Positions 34,388 to 64,000 of a DNA stretch of 64,000 nt are shown in pieces; positions within the stretch are counted from its first letter, which is position 1, and every line of letters begins with the position of its first letter. This DNA comes from Amoebidium appalachense (taxonomy: Eukaryota; Ichthyosporea), in contig CAVNZM010000003.1 in NCBI GenBank assembly GCA_963693365.1, forward strand, positions 7,440,001-7,504,000, given 5' to 3'. A program made the position numbers and the translations under genes. Below the pieces are notes generated by a model. The model worked only from the letters and a program-made list of their open reading frames with translations. It had not been told where the DNA came from and did no database searches.

Positions 34388-34507
34388 GGGGGAATGAAGC
34401 AAGGTGGACTAATCAGGAACAGGCACACATTCATGTGCTAGGGAGCACATGAATGTGTGCCTGTTCCTGATTAGTCCACCTTGCTTCATTCCCCCTTAGA
34501 AGCGTCT
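34376..34507. repeat. Perfect 64-bp-arm palindrome with 4-nt loop
   Basis: Arms 34376-34439 and 34444-34507 are exact reverse complements over 64 bp around AGGG. The left arm includes the stop codon of the upstream reading frame. The arms are of ordinary, non-repetitive composition. An RNA copy would form a near-ideal hairpin. Confidence 0.95.
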
Positions 34508-35419
34508 ATGAGCTCAGCCTCCCCTCCCCCCCCCCCCCCCCCCCCCCCCCAATACCCCAATTACAATGTCTATGTCTACCTTTCCGAGTCGGTGTGACGT
34601 ATTGTGCTGTGACATCCATGTAGTGGGTTACGGCTGGTCGACGGCGGAAATATTGAGCGAACTGATTTGTTTTACTATGAATGGGATGTCCACTTTTGGG
34701 AAATCGCCACACATGACATTAGATTTCTATGCATGTCACTGACAAATGCCGACATATATATTCGTTAACCCCAGCCAGGCCCACACATAGTGGCAAGCAA
34801 TACTGTACCGTACACAACATTAACGGCAACCATATTATTACCACCAGCCTTGAAATAATAGGCAAGCACACTACATGGTCCATGGTGAGCTCGAAGGGCT
34901 CGGTGTTTCTGGTGAACACATAAGCATAATCATGACCATTTCGCACTTGCAAACCATCGAATGTGAATGCATCAGCACAAACAATAAAACTCGTTCCAAT
35001 TGGCCGTTATTTCAACTCTGTTGAATATAACAGGCAACCAATCATCAGCCTGTGACGTATTGGTGAACCTTCATGCCAGTTGATTTTTGCATTCAAAACG
35101 AAGCACTACTAATTATCACACTGAAATTTAGAAATGAAGAAACCATGCCAGTGCCCGTTCACACTTCACTAATATACACCGTACATTTGCAACAGAAAGA
35201 ACCAAGGCATTATCGTTACTATACCCTCTACCTGTACGGTATGTCAACTCTGTCCACACTCTGCACTGTGCATTCACAACATCCAGATCACAACACATAT
35301 AGACATTATACGGTTGTCACGGGTGCCACGAACGTGGAGGGGAATACGAGCAACAAGCAACAAGTCACAAGCCATCCCCCCCCCTTCACCAAAGGATAAA
35401 AAGGGAAGGGGAGAGGAGG

Positions 35420-35506
<87 letters not shown>

Positions 35507-35654
35507 CGCTGGAGGGGAGGGGGAGGGGGGCGGCGGGGGGGGGGGGGGGGGGGGGGAGTAGGGATTAAAGGCTCGGCGAGGGAAGACAGGGTTGCCACCT
35601 TAATCAGTGTCGGAATCAAGCTAAGAGAGCAGCCAGGCTTGATTCCAAATAAGG
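34508..35654. other. Intergenic between helical-repeat gene and ChaN 3' end
   Basis: Poly-C (34528-34550), then about 800 bp of ordinary composition with no supported exon, then (GT)n at 35421-35500 and a poly-G run (35536-35556). The two flanking genes converge here. Confidence 0.6.
35421..35500 (+). repeat. (GT)n microsatellite
   Basis: About 80 bp, uninterrupted, lying past the ChaN stop codon on its 3' side. Confidence 0.95.
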
Positions 35655-43088
<7,434 letters not shown>

Positions 43089-43827
43089 GGCGCTTACCAG
43101 GAGGGGTGTCGAAAGAAATACGCTGTGCCAGACAGGAGGGACAAGCCTACAGTTCAGTATGACTTTATTAATAGACAGATCAGCGTGCTATGAAATTTTT
43201 CCTTACAGCTGGGGGAAGCGGGCGACGACTACATAGAAGCCCGCTACAATCGGGTGTATGTGTGCATGAACATGTGTGTGCAGCCTGCAGGCGTACGTGG
43301 GAAAGCTGTGACAAGCGAGACTTGGCTGTGACGGGTCCGACTTTCGTGTGTGCCGCCTTTCTAAAACGGCGACCTATGATTGGATGGAATGTGGTACTAA
43401 AAGATGATTGGCTAAATCTGTACCAAACAGAATACGCATATTTTGATTTATAATTCTGTATATACTTGCAAAAGCATACACATTATTTCTAAGCGCTTAT
43501 TATTCACATTTGAGACCCCACAATAACACAACTTTTCAAAATTAACGAATGCACTTTCCCGTCTAACCAGGCCTGTGTGCGGCTCTGACAGCTACAGGCT
43601 GACTCAGGCTCAGGTCTCGCACACACGTGCAAGAGTGTGTTTCGGACAGAAGGTTAAAACAACGACGGTTTGTTCTTCTCATGAAAACTCCTTAGGTATT
43701 ATTTTTAAGTTGTAATAGGGACTGTGAGAGTAGCTTGCTACCTACCAGGCAGGGTCTTGCTCAGAGACTTGTTAGTTTTTGTGGGGTTAGGATCACTCTT
43801 TTCTTTAGGACAGTGTCGAAGAGAAAA
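43089..43827. promoter_or_regulatory. Shared divergent promoter, ChaN-like and BDP1
   Basis: 739 bp between two head-to-head start codons. It is free of long microsatellites and contains two ATTGG (inverted CCAAT) boxes at 43379-43383 and 43407-43411. Transcription in both directions is inferred. Confidence 0.5.
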
Positions 43828-57406
<13,579 letters not shown>

Positions 57407-58342
57407 TTGGAGTGGTACAAGAAGAGGAGTGGGAGGAGGGGACCAGGGGGGATGGGAGTCCCAGTTATACGTTAATGGAGAGACATGGGGATGAGGGGGT
57501 GTTTAGGAGCGCTGATCTTATGGCGTAGTTTTTTTTTGAGGTTTTAATGGTTGGTTTGGATTGGTGGAACAATCGTGTACAATAGTAATGAATGAATTTG
57601 TTAGTATATGTTTGGTATGCATGTTACGCGAGGCGAGGAGGAAGCAAACATTGTTTCCTGATAAAGTAGTCGCCAAAGTGGGTTTTAGGAATAATGTACA
57701 TTAATTACTCGGTATATCGTCGAACAAAGTTTGTGTGCAATGGCTGTCTCCGCATTTCTTGCCTCCTTATGGGCTGTCAGATGCACGACACTCTAGATTC
57801 TTTATATGGATTTGTCGCACTACGAAGATTCTGATTGTCACTAATCTGTACGTGAGCAATTTGGTTGGTGATCTATGTCCCTTCCCTTCTCTTTTTCCCG
57901 TTTGCGTGTTTTCTTCTTTTTTTGCCCCTACTTTCCTACCAATTTAGGAAAAGCAGTTACGTTATTGGTGCTATGTGTCAGTGTGAACAATGTCAGTGGT
58001 AACTTATAAAGACTCCTGACTGTATGGACTTTATGTTATTTTTAGCTTCTTCTGGTGCATATGGCCATGGATGTATTGTGTTATGAAAAGATGGAAGTTC
58101 TAGAGCCTTGTGGAAGAGTCGATGTGTGTACACAGCAACTATTCCAAGCTGAAGTGACATCAAAAAAAAAAAAACGGTTGTGCGCACCTACGAATCATAT
58201 GCTGGTCACCTACTGTACATGCTCAGACTAACGGGTCTCAGCACTTGTGCACATGTCGTGCACTTGTGTGTGTGTGTGCATGTGTGTGTGTGTGTTTGGA
58301 AGAGGGGGGGGGGGGGGGGGAACCATCAAGGCGCTGAGGTTG

Positions 58343-58348
58343 TTTATT
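58343..58348 (-). terminator. Candidate polyadenylation signal, lamin-like gene
   Basis: AATAAA on the minus strand downstream of the stop at 58843. Motif and position only. Confidence 0.35.
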
Positions 58349-58713
58349 CAGTGGAGTAGAAAACTTCCAAATAGAATATCTGGATCCGCGGGAACATAAA
58401 CAGCAATGTGTAGAGGCATATACGTTTTGCCCGTGGTTGTGGTTGCATCTGCAGAACTACTCTACTAGTATTGGGAAATTGGTCAAAGAAAACTACCAGA
58501 TCTACTAACAGACCTATGCATGCTTATTACATTATCGTCTCCCAGCTCGTTGCACGTCAGATCGACAGAATTTTGGTCCCCATAAGTTGGACCATACCAT
58601 AAAAATCCAATCTAACAAAGATATTTTGAAGCCATCCACAGAACCTTGTGTGCCGTCCCGCATGTTACCAACTCTGCACACATGTGCACCGTGTTGCAGA
58701 AACACGTGCACCC

Positions 58714-58715
<2 letters not shown>

Positions 58716-58808
<93 letters not shown>
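58716..58808 (+). repeat. (CA)n microsatellite
   Basis: About 93 bp, just 3' of the lamin-like stop codon. Confidence 0.95.
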
Positions 58809-58809
<1 letters not shown>

Positions 58810-58842
58810 ACCCACACCCATCCCCACCCACACACCCACACA

Positions 58843-59337
58843 CTACATGCCAGCTAGATCCACGCTTGCGGCATTGTTTCCGGACGCGTCTTTCAAAATC
58901 ATCTGACCTCCGGCTGCAGCCCACTCCGTTGTCACGGTGAGCTGGGGGGGGGGTATGTTCGTCAGAATGGAGCCCTTGTAGTGATAATGGATTTCAGTTC
59001 TGATAGTGTTCAGACTGCGGTTTTCTTAACTGTATACCGCATTTTGTGGCTATAAATGTATGTTCCATTTGCCTGTGTTTATGCTAGCTTTCCTTGACTA
59101 TAAACTCGCAACTGTAAACTTCAGTTCCAAGTTTTTATGTTCATGCTGATATCTGTTACTTGAGCTCTCGCCTGCTTTGGAAATTCAGGATTCGTGAAGT
59201 TTGGGCATACACGATCATCTCCAACTTGTGTATCCTTGTGTTGTGCATGTTACAATCATGGCTCAATAAACATTCTTCGGTGTGTGTGTGTGTGTGTGTG
59301 TGCATGTAAGTGTGCGCGTGAGCATGCACGTGTGTGT

Positions 59338-59368
<31 letters not shown>

Positions 59369-59465
59369 GGGGGGGGGGGGAGATCGATCATCGCTGAAAT
59401 GACACGTCTGCCAAGTGTGAATGCAGGAAAACATCTCTCTGACTCTCTCTCCACTCCCCCCCCCC

Positions 59466-59496
<31 letters not shown>

Positions 59497-59534
59497 AAAA
59501 ATACAACTACGCGCCTGCACGCGCACGTACTTGC

Positions 59535-59585
<51 letters not shown>

Positions 59586-60023
59586 CGTTTGCCACCTGTC
59601 TCCAGCTGCACAAGCATCAATGAGCCCTCACTCCATCATTCCAAACCAGAAATCTTGCGTGTGTGTATGTGTGTGCCTGCGCGTGAATGTGTATGTGACG
59701 CCCCGGGGGGGGAGGGGGGGGGGGGGGGGGGAGAGGAGGGGGGATTACATGAACATAGGACTCGGAGACACGGATTGGCCCACAGGAGAACAGCACGTAA
59801 CCCTGCAGGTGTTTGATTGGTCAGCAACCCACACACACACGGCATGAGTAGTGCATGATGTATGCCCTACGAGCACACAACTACACAGACAGTAGGGGGG
59901 TGTTCAATGCAAATGTTGTTGGGTGGAATAAGAGGCAGTGTGAGGAAGGACGTACGGTCAACACTGAATGGGTGGCAAAGGCTCATGGATAGCTGAAACT
60001 CACTAGCTCCCATCCCCCCCCTC

Positions 60024-60079
<56 letters not shown>

Positions 60080-60892
60080 CTGGAGCAAACACCCACAGGT
60101 TCAAATACACAAATCGACGCATACCCCCCCCCCCCCCACACACACACACACACACCTAACCACCCACGCCCAGCTTCCCCCCCCCCCCCCCCCATACACA
60201 TACACACCCACACCCATCCAGCCCCTACCTTTGCCGGCAGCACGACGCCAATCAGATCACATACGACCTCCTCCCCCCCACTTGCAGCCACACTCAGTGT
60301 CCACCCATCCAGGGCTATGGCTGTGGGCTGCAGGTTGAGCAGACGGAAGGTGCGCCGAATAGGGTTGACCCCATCAAATACAACCTGGGGGGATAGATGT
60401 GTTGGTGTGAGACGCAAAATGATTGGAAGTGGAACATGGCAAGGTACACACGAGACAAATGTTCTCTTGTATTGCAACGTGTGTTTTAACCGTGCACATG
60501 AGAGGGGCTGTATCGAACCTACCCTACCCCCGCCCACCCATCCACCCCAACCAAACTCCCCCCTTCAAAAATTAACACTGACCAACCCCGTCCCTCAACC
60601 ACCCACCCACCCACCCACCCACCCACCCACCCACACACACACACCCACACACACACACCCACACCCACACCCACACCCACACACACCCACACACACACAC
60701 ACCCACACACACCCACCCACCTTTACCTCCCCCCCCCCCTCCCTCCCCGGGGTCCCCACCACCACCACCACCCCGCTTCCCCCCTCCCCCCCCACCACCA
60801 CCCACCTACACCCACCAACCCCCCTCTTCTCCCCCCCACCCTCCCTCCCTTCCCTATTCCCCCCCGGCCCCTTCCCTCTCCCCCCCACACCC

Positions 60893-60928
<36 letters not shown>

Positions 60929-61328
60929 CACGCCCAATTGTGTGCCTGCAATCTCCACCTCAGCCAGACTGTCTGCCGCATGCACATCCGTCACCCACAC
61001 ACACGCACACCCTTCACATGCCCCCCCCCCTCCTCCCCCCTCCTCCCCCTCTCTCCCCCCCCCCCCCCCCCCCCCCCCCCCTCCAACACACACACACACC
61101 TGTGTGCCTGCAGACACCACCTCCACCAAGCTATCAGCAGCATGCACATCCGTGCTTCCCTGCATGCCCGCCACGTCCTCATCCACAGCCCCCAGCACCT
61201 CCTTCATCTGGCCTATCTTCACCTCCAGCTGCGCCCTCATCTCTTCAAGACGCTCACGACGTATGTTGCTGTCGTTCTTGACCTTCTCCTTCTCGTACGC
61301 AATGCGCGCCCTATATGTGTGTGTGTGT

Positions 61329-61367
<39 letters not shown>

Positions 61368-61757
61368 TGTGTGTGTGTGGATGTGGTCGGTTAGGGGGGG
61401 GGGGGGGGGGGGTGAGGGATGTGGTGTGTACGTGTACGTGTGTGGTGTGTGGGGGGGGGGGGGGGGGGGGGGGGGTGAGGGGAGAGAGGTGGTGTAAGTT
61501 TGTGTGTATATGTGATGTGCGGGAAGGGGGGGGGGGGGGGGGGGGGGGGAAGGGGAGGGGGTGAGCATATGCTGTCAGAGTACCAAGTATAAGCTCACGA
61601 CAATTACAACACAGATTTTCCAAGAGCATATACAAAGAGCATGCATCAGAGTGAAAGGGCATCATCATCAGGAGGGGGGGAGAAGGGATTATGCATGGAA
61701 CAAAATCGGCCCTCGAAGCAAGCACATCGACAACCCGCCCAAGACAAAAACACAAGG

Positions 61758-61796
<39 letters not shown>

Positions 61797-63128
61797 TATT
61801 TTTTGTTTGTTTTAGCGTACCTCTCGACCTCAGTATCGCACTCATTCTTAAAGACCTTTGTGGCCTTCTCCTCCTCCCTGACCCTCTCTCTGATGTCATC
61901 CACCTCAGCCTGCAACTTCCTCACAGCCCCCACCACCTCCTCCACCTCCTGTGCCTGCCTGCTGATGTCTGCTAGCGTGTGCTTCTGTTGCACTATCTCC
62001 TTCTCCCTGGCAACTATCGCACTGTTTATTCCCTCCACGTCGGGGCCCTCTGTCGACATCTTGTTGCGGTATGTAGCTTGCAGTGCAGCCTTGCGTGTTG
62101 CCAGGCGGTCTTGCATCTCTTGGTCGAATGGAACAAGCGCCAGTTTGAGCTCCTGTGTAGGAATGAGTGGTGATTGGGCGACAGTCAGCAGTGGAATGTG
62201 TGGAATGTGTCGACAGCCAATGAAATCATGTGTGACAATTGGAGAAAAAGGTGAAAAAAGACGAATGCACATAGAGCTGACACAGAATACGCTATGTATG
62301 GGAAACCCATTCTTAAACACTCCCACCCAATCTACGGGTACAGAACCTTGAAAAAGCAATAGGTAAAAACATTCCCACCCGACCTCAAAAGTACAGAACG
62401 ATTGAGATTGAAATGGGCCTAAACACTCCCACCCGACCTTCAGATAAATATAATTGAGATTGAAATGGGCCTAAACACTCCCACCCGACCTTCAGATAAA
62501 TATGATTGAAATTGAAATGGGCCTAAACACTCCCACCCGACCTTCAGATAAATATGATTGAGATTGAAATTTGGCCTAAACACTCCCACCCGCCCTTCAG
62601 ATAAATATGATTGAGATTGATGGGCCTAAACACTCCCACCCGACCTTCAGATAAATATGATTGAGATTGAAATAGGCCATCGTCTATCGGAGAACTCAAC
62701 GCCACCCAGACACACACCTACTATGTCACTGAAGTATCGCAAGGGCACACATACACAACTGGACACAACCCTACTTATCGATCCCCCCTCCCCCCCCCCC
62801 CCTCCTTCTCCCTGCAACCTTCATCCCCCCCCCCCCCCCCCCCCTCCCCCCCTCCCCCCCTCCCCCCCCCCCCCCCCCCCCCCCCAGGGGTTCACAGCCA
62901 TCCCTATCCCTACACCCAAAAATGCTTGCCAAAAGCACCAATCCACATATTAGAACAGACCATTGCAAATGTTTCCTTTCACCTGCTCCCCACTCCCCAC
63001 ACATACACACTTTCCAACCCCCCCCCCCCCCCTCCTTCCAGTAACAACCCTCCCCCCTCCCCCGCCTTCCACCCCTCTCCCCAAAGTACATGCACACACG
63101 CACGCACATATGCATACATGCACGCACG

Positions 63129-63185
<57 letters not shown>

Positions 63186-63473
63186 CACACACACATACAC
63201 ACACCCACACCCACCCACACACACACACAAAATCAGACCTCTCCCATTGCACCAGCTCACAAAGCCTCCGGCACCCATGCCCCTACCCCCTGGCCGATCT
63301 TCACACCACCCCACCTATCCATCCCCCCCCCTCCCCCCGCCCAGCCACCACCACACACACACACACACCTCGTTCTTCTGCCTGATGAGCTGTGTCTCGA
63401 ACTCCTTAGCCGCCTTCTTCTGTCTGTCCACATCCTGCTCCCTCTCTGCTAGCTCCTGCACCCGTAGCTCCAG
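58843..63473 (-). CDS. Lamin-like protein: coiled-coil rod plus lamin-tail domain, 5' partial
   Basis: Six minus-strand exons with closing phases: 63473-63369, 62152-61821, 61310-61100, 60384-60229, 59802-59749, 58941-58843 (318 aa visible; earlier exons lie beyond the right edge). Residues 1 to about 195 are a charged coiled coil (ELAEREQDVDRQKKAAKEF, QAQEVEEVVGAVRKLQAEV, RRERLEEMRAQLEVKI). After a short linker, residues 217-318 fit the lamin-tail Ig fold: FRLLNLQPTAIALDGWTL (usual pattern N-x(n)-L-x-GW-x-L), VLPAKGYVLF, then EWAAAGGQMILKDASGNNAA. It ends in AGM with no CaaX box. Lamins form the nuclear lamina; non-animal lamins are known, for example NE81 of Dictyostelium. Nuclear location is inferred. 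Any other coiled-coil protein with a beta-sandwich tail remains possible. Confidence 0.6.
60939..60993 (-). pseudogene. Decayed duplicate of an exon end
   Basis: About 53 bp matching the end of lamin-like exon 61310-61100 (61101-61153) at roughly three quarters of positions. Translated, TDVHAADSLAEV faces TDVHAADSLVEV of the exon. The donor equivalent ACACAG|GT has become ACACAATTG, and no acceptor precedes it. Confidence 0.6.
62305..62680 (+). repeat. 52-bp minisatellite, about seven copies
   Basis: Unit CCTAAACACTCCCACCCGAC plus TTCAGATAAATATGATTGAG-type sequence. Copies start near 62418, 62470, 62522, 62575 and 62625, with degenerate ones upstream from 62305. It lies in the intron 63368-62153 of the lamin-like gene. 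Confidence 0.9.
63130..63182 (+). repeat. (CA)n microsatellite
   Basis: CA block in the intron 63368-62153 of the lamin-like gene; sense-strand (GT)n on the 5' side of the intron. Confidence 0.9.
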
Positions 63474-63596
63474 CTGCAAAACACAGCCGGTCAGCACTTA
63501 CAAACACAGATACACACAAGCACACACACACACAAGCACGCGCGCGCACACATACTCACACACACCACACACACACTAACACATGCGCACGCACTC

Positions 63597-63628
<32 letters not shown>

Positions 63629-64000
63629 ACACACACTAACACATGCGCACGCACTACACACACACACACAAGCACTAAGAGAGGCGAAAGCGTGGGGCGG
63701 GGGGGGGGTGGAGGGGGGAAACTGCAGATCGTGACGGACACAGAGAAGAGGGCGGGACGGTGCCGATGGCAACACGCAAGGACACACGCACAAGGAGTGT
63801 GTGTGTTTCTATGATGTGTGAATAGCTGGACGTTAGAACCCACCACAAAACCGGAAGCAAGAACATGGAGACATGTGCAAAACTGAACACAACACTACAC
63901 ATTGTCGATACAGTTCATGTGTGTGTGGCCGAGCCATCCACCCCACCTGCCTCAAGCATTTTATCCCCCCCCCCCTCCCCACACTTTTTTTTCTCCTTTC
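63474..64000. other. Right-edge intron sequence
   Basis: CA-rich and poly-C sequence upstream of lamin-like exon 63473-63369. A minus-strand donor-like CAG|GTGGGG near 63945 could end an earlier exon, but no acceptor was found before it. Confidence 0.4.

Larger units (their letters stand above)
57407..58842. other. Intergenic, convergent 3' ends of BDP1 and lamin-like gene
   Basis: Mostly ordinary composition with no supported exon. A TTTATT at 58343-58348 is AATAAA on the minus strand, 495 bases past the lamin-like stop. A (CA)n block at 58716-58808 lies directly behind that stop, so the 3' UTR would start (GU)n-rich. Confidence 0.6.

Noticed and set aside
34025-34402. Minus-strand frame GGLVDLCQFIHDLLDPVEV as an exon
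   Set aside because: Open and protein-like, but plus-strand exon 34198 joins the preceding exon in phase with a good acceptor. Kept as a weak alternative.
62305-62680. Regular 52-bp repeats as a CRISPR array
   Set aside because: No unique spacers between repeats, no cas genes, eukaryotic context; it is a minisatellite.

Overview
The window is nuclear DNA from an intron-rich eukaryote, most likely a protist. No bacterial or viral genes are seen. Genes are split by GT-AG introns, many of them 300-2000 bp, and filled with (GT)n, (CA)n, (GA)n and long poly-C or poly-G runs. Most long open frames are these repeats read as His-Thr, Cys-Val or poly-Pro and are not genes. The lineage cannot be fixed from sequence alone. 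The gene set (alpha-arrestin with PPxY motifs, eIF3m, TFIIIB BDP1, ZupT-type ZIP transporter, ChaN/Tiki-like protein, lamin-like protein) fits an intron-rich protist, possibly but not certainly near the opisthokonts.

Layout: 380-3938 (+) 3' part of an alpha-arrestin; 6169-12516 (-) complete 11-exon eIF3m; 12964-13896 (+) an intronless METTL21-type methyltransferase sharing a 447-bp divergent promoter with eIF3m; 13897-16517 intergenic with C/G hairpins and a SINE-like repeat; 16518-21929 (+) complete 7-exon ZIP metal transporter; 23749-26482 (+) F-box protein, 3' end unresolved; 27747-28716 (-) two exons of an unrecognised gene inside a zone of inverted repeats; 29929-34387 (+) seven exons of an unrecognised helical-repeat-like protein ending in a perfect palindrome; 35655-43088 (-) complete 6-exon ChaN-like protein; 43828-57406 (+) complete 18-exon BDP1, divergent from ChaN; 58843-63473 (-) 3' part of a coiled-coil plus lamin-tail protein that continues beyond the right edge.

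The genes look like unrelated housekeeping genes, not a pathway. The two head-to-head pairs (eIF3m/METTL21-like, ChaN/BDP1) probably share promoters with CCAAT motifs, and the first also has a CRE motif. For five genes I assembled exons whose splice phases all close; three of these (eIF3m, ZIP, ChaN) give lengths near those known for their families (385, 269, 310 aa), and BDP1 gives 786 aa.

The strongest unusual signal is intron architecture. In transcript sense, (GU)n and G runs cluster after 5' splice sites and (AC)n and C runs before 3' splice sites, so intron ends could base-pair. Two perfect palindromes, a 450-bp tandem array inside a BDP1 intron, and a probable protist lamin also stand out.
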